Shown piece by piece: positions 1 through 9,487 of a stretch of 64,000 nt of DNA. Where the stretch lies: contig NZ_LSRP01000001.1 in the NCBI RefSeq assembly GCF_001885585.1, forward strand, positions 1-64,000. The letters run 5' to 3'. The stretch's first letter is position 1, and each line of letters opens with the position of its first letter. Origin of the DNA: Pararhizobium antarcticum (GTDB lineage Bacteria > Pseudomonadota > Alphaproteobacteria > Rhizobiales > Rhizobiaceae). The translations under genes were made by a program, and so were the position numbers. The notes under the pieces are model-generated. The model searched no databases and was not told the origin of the DNA. It saw nothing but the letters and a program-made list of their open reading frames with translations.

Positions 1-1041
1 GCTCGAGGATGTCCGCATCTTCGTCGCCCAGAACGGCCATACGGACAGCTTGTCTTCCTTTTCCGGCGGCTGCGGGCGAATGTCGAGCTGGGTGACCTTG
101 ACGGCGCCCTGGCGGAACGCGGTGCCGACGCAGTCGGACGCGGTATCGCCACCACCGACGACGACGATATGCTTGCCGCCGGCCAGGATCGGATCGGACG
201 GCCAGCCGACGCTGTCGATGGTTTCACGACCGACCCGCCGGTTCTGCTGGACCAGATAGGGCATGGCATCATGCACGCCGTGAAATTCGACACCCGGGAT
301 ACCGGCATCGCGCGGCTTTTCGGCGCCACCGCAAAACAGCACGGCATCATGCTCTGCCTGCAGGGTTTCGATCGTCCTGTCGACACCGACATTGACGCCG
401 CAATGGAACGTGACGCCCTCGCCCTTCATCTGTTCGATGCGCCGGTCGATGAAGTTCTTCTCCATCTTGAAGTCCGGAATACCATAACGCAGCAGGCCGC
501 CCGGCTTGCTTTCGCGCTCGTAGACATGCACCGCATGGCCGGCGCGTGCCAGTTGCTGGGCCGCTGCCATGCCGGCCGGACCGGAGCCGATGATGGCGAC
601 GGACTTGCCGGTCTTGGTGGTGGCCGGCTGCGGCACGATATAGCCCATCTCATAGGCCTTGTCGGCAATCGCCTGCTCGACAGTCTTGATGGTTACAGGC
701 GCATCTTCAAGATTGAGCGTGCAGGCTTCCTCGCAAGGGGCGGGGCAGATGCGGCCGGTAAATTCCGGAAAATTGTTGGTCGAATGCAGGTTGCGGATCG
801 CCTCGTCCCAGTTGCCATTGTAGACGAGATCGTTCCAGTCGGGGATCTGGTTGTGCACCGGGCAGCCGGTCGGGCCGTGGCAATAGGGAATGCCACAGTC
901 CATGCAGCGGGCCGCCTGTTTCTGCACTTCCGGTTCCGACATCGGAATGGTGAATTCGCGAAAATGGCGAATGCGGTCGGAGGCCGGCTGATACTTCGCC
1001 AGCTGGCGGTCGATTTCCAGAAATCCAGTTACCTTGCCCAT
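1..1041 (-). CDS. gltD: Glutamate synthase (NADPH) small subunit, 3' end cut by window edge
   Basis: This is the beta subunit of glutamate synthase, which takes electrons from NADPH and passes them through FAD and Fe-S centres to the GltB subunit for glutamate formation in ammonium assimilation. About 347 codons are visible from the ATG (MGKVTGFLEI); the family is usually about 480 residues, so the C-terminus lies outside the window. Visible motifs are the N-terminal cysteine clusters (CMDCGIPYCHG and CPAPCEEAC) and the FAD-binding loop IIGSGPAGMAAA. It lies 98 bp downstream of gltB on the same strand, so the two are very probably one operon. Identification is firm. Confidence 0.97.
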   Translation of the reverse strand, partial: MGKVTGFLEIDRQLAKYQPASDRIRHFREFTIPMSEPEVQKQAARCMDCGIPYCHGPTGCPVHNQIPDWNDLVYNGNWDEAIRNLHSTNNFPEFTGRICPAPCEEACTLNLEDAPVTIKTVEQAIADKAYEMGYIVPQPATTKTGKSVAIIGSGPAGMAAAQQLARAGHAVHVYERESKPGGLLRYGIPDFKMEKNFIDRRIEQMKGEGVTFHCGVNVGVDRTIETLQAEHDAVLFCGGAEKPRDAGIPGVEFHGVHDAMPYLVQQNRRVGRETIDSVGWPSDPILAGGKHIVVVGGGDTASDCVGTAFRQGAVKVTQLDIRPQPPEKEDKLSVWPFWATKMRTSSS

Positions 1042-1139
1042 CGTATTTCCTGACATCTTCTCATTGAATGGACGCTATCGAAGCGCGCATGAGATGCTCC
1101 CGGCCCGACGCCGGAAGCACGGTATCAAACAGATTCGGC

Positions 1140-4100
1140 CTATTCAGCCGCAACGCCCATGCGCATCCGTTCCATTTCCTCCAGCGCACGCCGGTACTCG
1201 ACCGGCATGACCTTGCGGAATTTCGGACGGAACTCGACCCAGTGGTCGAGAATTTCCTTGGCGCGGGGCGAACCGGTGTAGTGCAGGTGGTTGGAGATCA
1301 GCTGGTACAGCCGCTCGTCGTCATGGCGCGTCATGTCGCCGGAGACATCCACCCTGCCCTTGTGCATCAGATCGCCGCCGTGATGGTGCAGCTTTTCCAG
1401 CATATCGTCCTCTTCCGGAACCGGCTCGAGTTCGACCATCGCCATGTTGCAGCGCATAGGGAAGTCGTCGCTTTCATCAAGCACATAGGCGACACCGCCC
1501 GACATGCCGGCTGCAAAGTTGCGGCCGGTCTGGCCGAGAACGACGACAACACCGCCGGTCATGTACTCGCAGCCATGATCACCCACGCCTTCGACGACCG
1601 CGATGGCCCCGGAGTTGCGCACGGCAAAACGTTCGCCGGCAACGCCGTTGAAATAGCACTCGCCGGAAATCGCGCCGTAGAGAACCGTGTTGCCGACAAT
1701 GATCGAGTTCTTGGCGACGATCCTTGAATTTTCCGGCGGACGCACGACGATGCGTCCTCCCGAAAGGCCCTTGCCGACATAGTCATTGCCGTCACCGATG
1801 AGATCAAAGGTGATGCCCCGCGCCAGGAAGGCCCCGAAGGACTGGCCGGCCGTGCCGCGCAGGGTGACGGTAATCGTATCGTCCTTCAGGCCCCTGTGGC
1901 GATAACGCTTGGCGACTTCGCCTGACAGCATGGCGCCGGCAGAGCGGTCGACGTTCTTGATCGGCACTTCGAAGGCAACAGGCGTCTTCGATTCCAGCGC
2001 CGGCATGGCCTTTTCGATCAGCTGGCGATCGAGAATGTCATAGATCGGGTGGTTCTGCTTTTCGGTCCAGTAGGTCTTTTCCTTGGGCGCATCGATCTTG
2101 TGGAAGATACGGCTGAAGTCGAGGCCATTGGCCTTCCAGTGCGAGATCATCGCATCCTTCTCGAGCAGTTCGGACAGGCCGATAATGTCGTCGAAACGCT
2201 TGGCGCCGAGCGATGCCAGGATTTCGCGCACCTCTTCCGCCACGAAGAAGAAGTAGTTGATGACATGTTCCGGGGCCCCCTTGAAGCGCTTGCGCAGGAC
2301 AGGATCCTGCGTTGCCACGCCCACCGGACAGGTGTTCAGGTGGCACTTGCGCATCATGATGCAGCCGGCGGCAATCAGCGGCGCCGTCGAGAAGCCGAAC
2401 TCGTCGGCCCCCAGCAGCGCACCGATGATGACGTCGCGGCCGGTCTTCAGGCCACCATCGACCTGCAGGGCGATGCGCGAGCGAAGCCCGTTGAGCACCA
2501 GCGTCTGATGGGTTTCGGCAAGGCCGATTTCCCAGGGTGAACCGGCATGCTTCAGCGATGTCAGCGGCGACGCGCCGGTGCCGCCATCATAGCCGGAGAC
2601 GGTAATGTGGTCGGCGCGCGCCTTGGCAACGCCGGCCGCAACCGTGCCGACACCGACTTCGGACACGAGCTTGACCGAGATATCGGCTTCCGGATTGACG
2701 TTCTTCAGGTCGTAGATCAGCTGCGCCAGATCCTCGATCGAATAGATGTCATGGTGCGGCGGCGGCGAAATCAGGCCGACACCCGGTGTCGAATGCCGGG
2801 TCTTGGCAACGGTCGCATCGACCTTGTGGCCGGGCAGCTGGCCGCCTTCGCCGGGCTTGGCACCCTGCGCAACCTTGATCTGCAACATGTCGGCGTTGAC
2901 GAGATATTCGGTCGTCACCCCGAAGCGGCCGGACGCGATCTGCTTGATCGCCGAGCGTTCCGGGTTCTTCGAACCATCATGACGCGGCAGGTAGCGATCC
3001 GCCTCCTCGCCGCCTTCACCCGTGTTCGACTTCCCGCCGATTTGGTTCATGGCGATGGCAAGCGTCGTATGCGCTTCGCGGCTGATCGATCCGAACGACA
3101 TGGCCCCGGTCGAGAAGCGTTTGACGATATCGACCGCCGGCTCCACCTCGTCGAGGGCAATAGGCGTGCGGCCGATGGTTTCCGCGCCCTTGATCGAGAA
3201 CAGGCCGCGAATGGTGTTCATGCGCAAAGCCGCACCATTCACCATCTCGGCAAATTCGCGGTAGCGGTCCACGGCATTGCCGCGCACGGCATGCTGCAGC
3301 GAAGCAACGGCATCCGGAGACCAGGCATGGCCTTCGCCGCGCATGCGATAGGCATATTCGCCGCCGATCTCGAGCGTGTTGCTCAGGATCGGATCGTTCC
3401 CGAAAGCCGCGCTGTGACGGGAGACCGTTTCCTTGGCGATGGTTTCGAGACCGATGCCTTCGATCTGGGTCGCCGTGCCGAAGAAATACTTGTCCACCAG
3501 TTCGGAGGAAAGACCGACCGCGTCGAAGATCTGGCCACCGCAATAGGACTGGTAGGTCGAAATGCCCATCTTCGACATGACCTTGAGGATGCCCTTGCCG
3601 ACCGCCTTGATGTAGCGGTAGACGACCTCGCTGCCGTCGACTTCCTTCGGGAATTCGCCGCGCTTGTGCATGTCGGTCAGCGTATCGAAGGCGAGATAGG
3701 GGTTGATCGCCTCGGCGCCATAGCCCGCCAGAAGGCAGAAATGGTGGATTTCGCGCGGCTCGCCCGATTCCACGACGAGGCCGACCGAGGTACGCAGCCC
3801 CTTGCGGATCAGGTGGTGATGCACGGCCGCCGTTGCCAGAAGTGCGGGGATCGCCACGCGATCCGGGCCGATCTGCCGGTCGGAGAGCACGATGATGTTG
3901 TAGCCGCCCTTGACGGCGGCTTCCGCCCGCTCGCAGAGCCGGTCGAGAATGTCAGGCATGCCTTCGGCGCCACGCTCAACCGCATAGGTGAAGTCGAGCG
4001 TCTTGGTGTCGAAACGGTCTTCCGTATGGCCGATGGAGCGGATCTTTTCGAGATCGCCATTGGTCAGGATCGGCTGGCGCACTTCCAGGCGCTTGGCATG

Positions 4101-5861
4101 CGCCATGCCGGCATGATCGAGCAGGTTCGGACGCGGGCCGATGAAGGAGACAAGGCTCATCACCAGCTCTTCGCGGATCGGATCGATCGGCGGGTTGGTA
4201 ACCTGCGCGAAATTCTGCTTGAAATAGGTATAGAGCAGCTTGGCCTTGTCCGACATGGCCGAAATCGGCGTATCGGTGCCCATCGAGCCGATGGCTTCCT
4301 GACCGGTTGTCGCCATCGGTGACATCAGGATGCGCGTGTCTTCCTGGGTGTAGCCAAAAGCCTGCTGGCGATCGAGCAGCGAGACGTCGCGGCGCAGCGC
4401 CCGCGGTTCGACGGGCTTCAGTTCCTCGAGGATAAGCTGGGTGTTGTCGAGCCACTGGCGATAGGGATGCTGGTTGGCGAGCGTCGACTTCAACTCCTCG
4501 TCGGAGATGATGCGGCCCTCTTCCATGTCGATCAGAAGCATCTTGCCCGGCTGCAGGCGCCACTTCTTGACGATGCGCTCCTCCGGCACCGGCAGCGTGC
4601 CGGCTTCGGAGGCGAGAATCACCCGGTCGTCGTCGGTGACGATATAACGCGCCGGACGCAGACCGTTGCGGTCGAGCGTCGCGCCAATCTGCTTGCCATC
4701 GGTGAAACACACGGCGGCCGGACCGTCCCATGGCTCCATCAGGGCAGCGTGATACTCGTAGAATGCCTTGCGCTGCGGGTTCATCAGCTGATTGCCGGCC
4801 CAGGCTTCGGGGATCAGCATCATGACCGCATGCGACAGCGGGTAGCCACCCTGCACGAGGAATTCCAGTGCGTTGTCGAAGCAGGCCGTATCCGACTGGC
4901 CTTCATAGGAAATCGGCCAGAGCTTGGAGATATCGGCACCGAACAGCGGCGAAGACACGGAGGCCTGACGGGCTGCCATCCAGTTGACGTTAGCGCGCAA
5001 CGTGTTGATTTCGCCGTTATGGGCGACCATGCGGTAGGGATGCGCCAGCTTCCAGGACGGGAAGGTGTTGGTCGAGAACCGCTGGTGCACGAGCGCGACC
5101 GCCGATTCAAAGCGCGGATCCGACAGGTCCTTGAAATAGGCCGCGACCTGATAGGCAAGGAACATGCCCTTGTAGACGATGGTTTTGGTCGACAGAGAGA
5201 CCGGATAAAACCCGGTATCGGCGCCCTGGAAAGCGTCGTAAATGCGGTTCGATATCACCTTGCGCAGGGTGAACAGCCGGCGCTCGAACTCGGCATTGGT
5301 GGCGGCATCGCGACCGGCACCGATGAAAACCTGAACGTGGTGCGGTTCGGTCGCAGCAATGTCGGCAGCCTTCGACAACGAGGCGTTGTCGACGGGCACG
5401 TCGCGGAAGCCGAGCAGGACCTGCCCTTCCTCGGCCACAACCGTGGCGATCACACTCTTGAAATGCGCGATTTGGGCTTCGTCCCGCGGCATAAACAGAT
5501 AGCCGACAGCATAGTCGCCAGCCGGCGGCAGGGTCACGCCCTGCGCCGCCATTTCCTCGCGGAAGAAGCGGTCGGGAATCTGCACCAGAATGCCGGCGCC
5601 ATCGCCCATCAGCGGGTCGGCACCAACAGCACCGCGATGCGTCAGGTTCTCGAGTATGAACAGACCATCGGTGACGATCTGGTGCGACTTCTGTCCCTTC
5701 ATATGCGCGACGAAGCCGACGCCGCAGGCATCATGCTCGTTGCGCGGATCGTAAAGGCCTTGTTTCTTCGGCATGCCGCGGAATTCAGGGGTGCGTGCGA
5801 CCGTCGCCGTCTGGCGCACGAGGTCGAGTTCTGCATCGTGGGATGGCGTAAAGTCCGTCAT
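1140..5861 (-). CDS. gltB: Glutamate synthase (NADPH) large subunit
   Basis: The 1573-residue alpha subunit of glutamate synthase makes two glutamates from glutamine and 2-oxoglutarate. The N-terminal type II glutamine amidotransferase domain begins at Cys46 (context [10 protein letters not shown]), which implies removal of a 45-residue propeptide. The central and FMN-binding synthase domains follow, with the 3Fe-4S cysteine cluster ([15 protein letters not shown]) and the glycine-rich GXGXG beta-helix domain at the C-terminus. Length and domain order match the bacterial family. It is the first gene of a gltB-gltD operon; its promoter must lie in the 567-bp gap upstream, which contains the palindromes listed separately. 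Confidence 0.98.
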   Translation of the reverse strand: MTDFTPSHDAELDLVRQTATVARTPEFRGMPKKQGLYDPRNEHDACGVGFVAHMKGQKSHQIVTDGLFILENLTHRGAVGADPLMGDGAGILVQIPDRFFREEMAAQGVTLPPAGDYAVGYLFMPRDEAQIAHFKSVIATVVAEEGQVLLGFRDVPVDNASLSKAADIAATEPHHVQVFIGAGRDAATNAEFERRLFTLRKVISNRIYDAFQGADTGFYPVSLSTKTIVYKGMFLAYQVAAYFKDLSDPRFESAVALVHQRFSTNTFPSWKLAHPYRMVAHNGEINTLRANVNWMAARQASVSSPLFGADISKLWPISYEGQSDTACFDNALEFLVQGGYPLSHAVMMLIPEAWAGNQLMNPQRKAFYEYHAALMEPWDGPAAVCFTDGKQIGATLDRNGLRPARYIVTDDDRVILASEAGTLPVPEERIVKKWRLQPGKMLLIDMEEGRIISDEELKSTLANQHPYRQWLDNTQLILEELKPVEPRALRRDVSLLDRQQAFGYTQEDTRILMSPMATTGQEAIGSMGTDTPISAMSDKAKLLYTYFKQNFAQVTNPPIDPIREELVMSLVSFIGPRPNLLDHAGMAHAKRLEVRQPILTNGDLEKIRSIGHTEDRFDTKTLDFTYAVERGAEGMPDILDRLCERAEAAVKGGYNIIVLSDRQIGPDRVAIPALLATAAVHHHLIRKGLRTSVGLVVESGEPREIHHFCLLAGYGAEAINPYLAFDTLTDMHKRGEFPKEVDGSEVVYRYIKAVGKGILKVMSKMGISTYQSYCGGQIFDAVGLSSELVDKYFFGTATQIEGIGLETIAKETVSRHSAAFGNDPILSNTLEIGGEYAYRMRGEGHAWSPDAVASLQHAVRGNAVDRYREFAEMVNGAALRMNTIRGLFSIKGAETIGRTPIALDEVEPAVDIVKRFSTGAMSFGSISREAHTTLAIAMNQIGGKSNTGEGGEEADRYLPRHDGSKNPERSAIKQIASGRFGVTTEYLVNADMLQIKVAQGAKPGEGGQLPGHKVDATVAKTRHSTPGVGLISPPPHHDIYSIEDLAQLIYDLKNVNPEADISVKLVSEVGVGTVAAGVAKARADHITVSGYDGGTGASPLTSLKHAGSPWEIGLAETHQTLVLNGLRSRIALQVDGGLKTGRDVIIGALLGADEFGFSTAPLIAAGCIMMRKCHLNTCPVGVATQDPVLRKRFKGAPEHVINYFFFVAEEVREILASLGAKRFDDIIGLSELLEKDAMISHWKANGLDFSRIFHKIDAPKEKTYWTEKQNHPIYDILDRQLIEKAMPALESKTPVAFEVPIKNVDRSAGAMLSGEVAKRYRHRGLKDDTITVTLRGTAGQSFGAFLARGITFDLIGDGNDYVGKGLSGGRIVVRPPENSRIVAKNSIIVGNTVLYGAISGECYFNGVAGERFAVRNSGAIAVVEGVGDHGCEYMTGGVVVVLGQTGRNFAAGMSGGVAYVLDESDDFPMRCNMAMVELEPVPEEDDMLEKLHHHGGDLMHKGRVDVSGDMTRHDDERLYQLISNHLHYTGSPRAKEILDHWVEFRPKFRKVMPVEYRRALEEMERMRMGVAAE

Positions 5862-6126
5862 CGTCTTCCCTCCTGTTATGCCCGGCTCATCCGGGCAGTC
5901 CCGCAGTCGGCATCTGCTTTCGTGGGCGTGCGCCCATGATAGCCCGAACTGGCATTATCGTTGCATGATCCTGATCCGGTCGCAAATGAAGCATGGCTGC
6001 TGCCGGCAAGAATGTCCGCGACCTTTTGTACGCACCGGCGTTATCAGACAGATGAAAAGCACCCGCAGACGGCGCCGGGTTACGGCCGGACCACCCGGCA
6101 ATGAGCGGGGCTGTTCCGGCGATTTC

Positions 6127-6168
6127 CGGTCTTAAGACCGAAATAGGACAGCAAGACTGTCCTATTTC
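6127..6168. promoter_or_regulatory. Adjoining palindromes between gltB and the aldolase gene
   Basis: Positions 6127-6140 form a perfect 14-bp palindrome (CGGTCTTAAGACCG). Sharing its last base, 6140-6151 (GAAATAGGACAG) and 6157-6168 (CTGTCCTATTTC) form a perfect 12-bp inverted repeat around a 5-nt spacer. No T-tract follows, so a terminator is unlikely. The symmetry fits a dimeric repressor or activator site for one of the two divergent genes. The binding protein is unknown. Confidence 0.5.
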
Positions 6169-6249
6169 ATAGGTTCTATGCCAGAAAGCCGTTCTCCCTG
6201 CAAGGCCGCCGCCACAAAATAATCAAAGTGTTTTTCGCAAGATTGCGGA

Positions 6250-6271
6250 TAATTACCTTGTTTTGTAATTA
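6250..6271. promoter_or_regulatory. AT-rich inverted repeat upstream of threonine aldolase gene
   Basis: TAATTAC (6250-6256) and GTAATTA (6265-6271) are perfect 7-bp arms with an 8-bp spacer in an AT-rich tract about 160 bp before the aldolase start. This is a possible site for an Lrp/AsnC- or MarR-like regulator; the assignment to any family is a guess. Confidence 0.3.
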
Positions 6272-6428
6272 TATTTCAAAAACGCGGAGAAATCGTCTAT
6301 TTGGTTTCAAAATGGTCTGGAAATAAGCTGTTGACGTGTTCCCGCTTTGACCGCGCCGCGCAGAGCATTATTGTCCTGCCACCCACCCGGACGACGCGGT
6401 TTGCGTCACAAAACAGCAGGACAAGACG

Positions 6429-7475
6429 ATGATTTTTTCCTCCGACAATTGGGCCGGCGCCCATCCGTTGATTGCCGAAAGCCTCGTCAAGGCGGCCAGC
6501 GGCTATGCCTCGGCCTATGGCACCAGCGACCTCGACAAGGCGGTGGAGAAAAAGCTGTCGGAGGTTTTCGAACGCGAGGTCGCGGTCTTTTTCGTCGGCA
6601 CGGGCACTGCGGCCAATTCGCTCGCCATCGCCAGCGCCAACCGGCCCGGTGGACACACATTTTGCCACACCCATGCCCATGTGAATGCCGACGAGTGTGG
6701 CGCACCGGAATTTTTTGCGCATGGTAGCCGACTTGCCCCTGTTGACGGCCTGCTTGGCCGGATGGATCCGGAACATTTGAAGACCGCTATCCGCCGCACG
6801 CAAAGCGGGGGTGTGCACGGTGGCCAGCCGATGGCGATCACACTGACCCAGGCAACTGAAGCCGGCACGGTCTACTCGCTGGATGAGATCCAGGCGATCT
6901 CCGCGATCGCGAGATCGAACGATCTGCCGCTGCATATGGACGGTGCACGGTTTGCCAATGCGCTGGTGACGCTCGGCGCGACGCCGGCGGAAATGACCTG
7001 GATGAGCGGCATCGACCTTCTGTCCTTCGGTGGCACCAAGAACGGCTGCTGGTGCGCCGAGGCGCTGATCCTGTTCGACACCGCAAAAGCCCGCGAGATG
7101 AGCTATTTGCGCAAGCGCTCGGCCCAGCTCTTCTCGAAATCCCGCTTCATCGCCGCCCAGTTCGACGCCTACCTGCAGGACGAACTCTGGCTTGACCTTG
7201 CCCGTCACGCCAATGCGATGGCCGCAAAGCTTGCCGAAGGCATCGCGCGATCGAACTCGGCACGCCTTGCCTGGCCTTCGGGCTCCAACGAGCTCTTCGT
7301 CATCCTGAACGCTGAAACTGCAAAGACCCTTCAGGACAAGGGCGCGGTCTTCTACGACTGGCCCGCACCGCAGGAAGTCGCGGCGACCATGGACAGCGAC
7401 GAAGGCCTCTACCGCCTCGTCACCAGCTTTGCGACGACGCAGGATGATGTGGGGCAATTTCTGGCGACTTGCTAA
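6429..7475 (+). CDS. ltaE: Low-specificity L-threonine aldolase (PLP-dependent beta-eliminating lyase)
   Basis: The 348-residue protein belongs to the fold-type I PLP aldolases that cleave L-threonine or allo-threonine to glycine and acetaldehyde. The N-terminal SDNWAGAHP segment, the FVGTGTAANSLA cofactor-phosphate loop, HMDGARFANAL, and the PLP-lysine segment SFGGTKNG are visible. The start is supported by AGGAC about 7 nt upstream. A transporter gene follows after 51 bp on the same strand and may be co-transcribed. The specific substrate is inferred from the family; a related beta-hydroxy amino acid is possible. Confidence 0.9.
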   Translation: MIFSSDNWAGAHPLIAESLVKAASGYASAYGTSDLDKAVEKKLSEVFEREVAVFFVGTGTAANSLAIASANRPGGHTFCHTHAHVNADECGAPEFFAHGSRLAPVDGLLGRMDPEHLKTAIRRTQSGGVHGGQPMAITLTQATEAGTVYSLDEIQAISAIARSNDLPLHMDGARFANALVTLGATPAEMTWMSGIDLLSFGGTKNGCWCAEALILFDTAKAREMSYLRKRSAQLFSKSRFIAAQFDAYLQDELWLDLARHANAMAAKLAEGIARSNSARLAWPSGSNELFVILNAETAKTLQDKGAVFYDWPAPQEVAATMDSDEGLYRLVTSFATTQDDVGQFLATC

Positions 7476-7526
7476 GCGCGTTCCCGGCTGAAAGGTTGCG
7501 GCGCACAATAAGATCGAAGAGCAACG

Positions 7527-8585
7527 ATGCGCCGCTTCCTGCCTGATACATTCACCATCCTCCTGGTTCTCACCGTCGGTCTCGCTTCGCTGCTGCCGAT
7601 ATCCGGCGTTGCGGCGGAATGGTTCGCGCTGGCGACGAAGGTTGCCATCGGCATGCTGTTCTTCCTGCACGGAGCCCGGCTTTCGCGGGATGTCGTTGTC
7701 GCGGGCATCCTTCACTGGCGGCTGCATCTGGCGATCCTGGCCGCGACCTTCGGCCTCTTTCCCCTGCTCGGTCTTGCCGCCGGCTTCATTCCCGCATGGC
7801 TGCTCCCGCCAGCGCTCTATACCGGCATCCTGTTCCTGTGCGTGTTGCCGTCGACGGTACAATCGTCGATCGCATTCACCTCGATATCCGGAGGCAATGT
7901 GCCGGCAGCGATCTGCGCCGCATCGGCTTCCAATATCTTCGGCATGTTCCTGACGCCGCTGCTCGTCGGGCTTCTGTTCACGGCGAGTGGTCAGCGCGGC
8001 TTTTCCCTCGCTGCGCTCGAGCAGATCCTTTTGCAGCTTCTGGCGCCCTTCATCCTCGGCCAGATCCTGCAGCCCTGGATTGGCGACTACATCCGCGCGC
8101 GCAAAAGGCTGCTGATGCCGGTTGATCGCGGCTCGATCCTGATGATCGTCTATCTCGCCTTCAGCGATGCCGTCACGGGCGGTCTCTGGCACACTTTTTC
8201 AATCCGCGACCTGACCGTCGTCATTGGTCTCGACATCCTGCTTCTGGCGATCGTTTTGCTTGTCACCATGCTCGGAAGCCGGCAACTCGGGTTTTCAAGG
8301 GAGGATCAGATCACCATCACCTTCTGCGGCTCGAAGAAGAGCCTCGCCAGCGGCGTTCCCATGGCCAACGTCATCTTCGCCGGCCAGAGCATTGGCAGCA
8401 TCGTCCTGCCGCTGATGCTGTTCCACCAGATCCAGTTGATGGTCTGCGCCGTCATTGCCCAGAAATATGCAGAGCGCGGACGCCGGCTGGACGCAGAGGC
8501 GGCCGTCGCGACACAGCCTCAAAACAGAAACGGCGCCCTTTCGGACGCCGCCTCTTCGGTCATAAACGCATCAAGCGTTCAGTGA
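7527..8585 (+). CDS. SBF-like bile acid:sodium symporter family membrane protein
   Basis: A 352-residue, very hydrophobic protein with about nine or ten membrane segments, starting almost at once with a hydrophobic helix (FTILLVLTVGLASLLPI). The internal stretch FCGSKKSLASGVPMANVIF is the conserved central segment of the SBF-like (YfeH/RCH1) branch of the bile acid:sodium symporter superfamily. Transport substrate is not known; members are described as solute:sodium symporters. GAAGAG upstream supports the start. It converges on the small heat-shock gene, and its last codons overlap the 3' end of that gene by 7 bp. Confidence 0.85.
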   Translation: MRRFLPDTFTILLVLTVGLASLLPISGVAAEWFALATKVAIGMLFFLHGARLSRDVVVAGILHWRLHLAILAATFGLFPLLGLAAGFIPAWLLPPALYTGILFLCVLPSTVQSSIAFTSISGGNVPAAICAASASNIFGMFLTPLLVGLLFTASGQRGFSLAALEQILLQLLAPFILGQILQPWIGDYIRARKRLLMPVDRGSILMIVYLAFSDAVTGGLWHTFSIRDLTVVIGLDILLLAIVLLVTMLGSRQLGFSREDQITITFCGSKKSLASGVPMANVIFAGQSIGSIVLPLMLFHQIQLMVCAVIAQKYAERGRRLDAEAAVATQPQNRNGALSDAASSVINASSVQ

Positions 8586-9055
8586 GCGCTGGCTTCGATC
8601 TGCGTGGCGGCAATCTGCTTCGGTGCCGACTGGGCCGCGACGATATCGATCCGGCGCGGTTTGGCCGCTTCCGGGATTTCGCGCAGGAGGTCGATATGGA
8701 GCAGACCGTGCTTCAGCGAAGCCGACTGGATTTCGACATATTCGGCGAGCTGGAAGCGGCGCTCGAAGGCGCGCTTGGCGATGCCACGATAGAGAAACTG
8801 ATTCTCGGTGGCGGCTTCCTCGCTCTTTTCGCCCTTGACCGTCAGCGTGTGCTCGCGCGCCTCGATCGAAAGTTCGCTTTCGTCGAAGCCGGCAACGGCC
8901 ATGGTGATGCGATAGGTGTTATCGCCGGTCCGCTCGATATTGTAGGGCGGATAGGTCTGCGCCTGCTCCGGCTGGCCGAGACTGTCGAGCATGGTGAAAA
9001 GACGGTCGAATCCAACAGTGGAACGATACAGGGGGGTAAAATCAACGTGACGCAT
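8579..9055 (-). CDS. Small heat-shock protein of the Hsp20/IbpA family
   Basis: A 158-residue ATP-independent holdase chaperone that binds unfolding proteins in heat stress. It starts MRHVDFTPLYRSTVGFDRLF, as in IbpA-like class A proteins of rhizobia. The alpha-crystallin domain spans about residues 35-130 (YNIERTGDNTYRI, AVAGFDESELSI, LYRGIAKRAFERRFQLAEYV). The LxIxL-like segment and a short C-terminal tail follow. An upstream in-frame ATG exists, but the chosen start has AGAGGA just before it and lies directly after a ROSE-like leader and RpoH-type promoter, which fixes the 5' end. Confidence 0.96.
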   Translation of the reverse strand: MRHVDFTPLYRSTVGFDRLFTMLDSLGQPEQAQTYPPYNIERTGDNTYRITMAVAGFDESELSIEAREHTLTVKGEKSEEAATENQFLYRGIAKRAFERRFQLAEYVEIQSASLKHGLLHIDLLREIPEAAKPRRIDIVAAQSAPKQIAATQIEASAH

Positions 9056-9120
9056 GATGTCCTCTTGAGAGCAACGGGTTTGCGTGTGGAGCCCTGCCAC
9101 CCCATTCGAAGGCTGTGGCA
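9056..9120 (-). promoter_or_regulatory. ROSE-like RNA thermometer in hsp20 leader
   Basis: Read on the minus strand, the 5' UTR can fold into a hairpin at 9120-9095 with arms TGCCAC and GTGGCA. A second hairpin at 9074-9060 follows, in which TTGCTCT faces AGAGGA, the Shine-Dalgarno sequence. ROSE elements of rhizobial and Agrobacterium small heat-shock genes are known to hide the SD by pairing it with a UYGCU motif in the final hairpin, which melts on heating. Motif, position and gene context agree. The exact fold was judged by eye. Confidence 0.75.
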
Positions 9121-9161
9121 GAACCGGTGGTACGGTCCCTTGATCGGCGACCGTGAAGAAC

Positions 9162-9190
9162 AGATGGGAATTGTTTTTCGTCGCTTCAAG
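9162..9190 (-). promoter_or_regulatory. RpoH (sigma-32)-type promoter of hsp20
   Basis: On the minus strand CTTGAAG (9190-9184) is followed after 15 bp by CCCATCT (9168-9162), close to the heat-shock sigma consensus CTTGAAA-N13-17-CCCATNT. Transcription would begin near 9155, giving a leader of about 100 nt that contains the ROSE-like hairpins. Confidence 0.75.
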
Positions 9191-9238
9191 AGGTTTTGAT
9201 CCGGTTCCGAGCAAACGCATTGCAAGGCATATTAACCG

Positions 9239-9399
9239 CCGATGAACAGCCGGTTCGGTCAGCATTCAGCCTTGCCTCGCTACAACAGCAGGCATCGGGG
9301 CGCAAATGTCCCGGCGCTGAAGTGAATGTCCCTTCTCCTTCAGCTTTTCGAGGCCGGAACGGCAGCGGGCTTGCCCACCGTTTCCGGCCTTTTTTCTTT
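9239..9399 (+). ncRNA. Candidate structured small RNA ending in a strong intrinsic terminator
   Basis: No protein gene on the plus strand leads into the terminator at 9351-9399, yet the preceding 110 bp can form successive hairpins. These are 9239-9258 (CCG/CGG outer pairs with AAC/GTT), 9273-9294 (TGCCT-c-GCT against AGCAGGCA), 9296-9313 (CGGGG/TCCCG) and 9316-9344 (GCTGAAG/CTTCAGC, loop containing CCCTTCTCC). This is the layout of a trans-acting sRNA with a C-rich, anti-Shine-Dalgarno-like loop. The 5' end and promoter were not identified, so the start is approximate. Confidence 0.5.
9351..9399 (+). terminator. Rho-independent terminator without an upstream plus-strand gene
   Basis: A long stem (AGGCCGGAA..CGG against CCG.TTTCCGGCCT, with GGGC/GCCC extending the apex) is followed by six Ts, C and three Ts. 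The nearest upstream plus-strand gene ends at 8585, with the minus-strand hsp20 gene between, so it most likely ends the candidate sRNA. Confidence 0.8.
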
Positions 9400-9487
9400 A
9401 TGGCGTTTTTCTTTGACGCGATCGAAACCACGGCCTATCCCTTGAGCATTGCCCCTTGCCAGCCAGACGTGCGGACGATCCCTGCCA

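Larger units (their letters stand above)
5862..6428. other. 567-bp intergenic region between divergent gltB and threonine aldolase
   Basis: No convincing gene is seen here; the reading frames that cross it have no coding match and poor ribosome sites. The half nearest gltB is GC-rich. The half nearest the aldolase gene, from about 6190 to 6340, is markedly AT-rich and holds an inverted repeat. Two adjoining palindromes sit in the middle (6127-6168). The region must carry the two divergent promoters. Confidence 0.6.

Noticed and set aside
2547..4322. Long plus-strand frame opposite gltB
   Set aside because: It lies wholly antisense to a certain gene, and its Arg/His/Asp-rich, low-hydrophobic product is typical of a shadow frame in GC-rich DNA.
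6297..8192. Long minus-strand frame over the aldolase and transporter genes
   Set aside because: Both plus-strand genes have clear family motifs; the antisense product has no recognisable pattern and is full of Glu/Arg/Gln.
9196..9230. Possible promoter of the candidate sRNA
   Set aside because: TTGATC and TTGCAA are seen but neither has a good -10 at 16-18 bp, so no promoter was listed.
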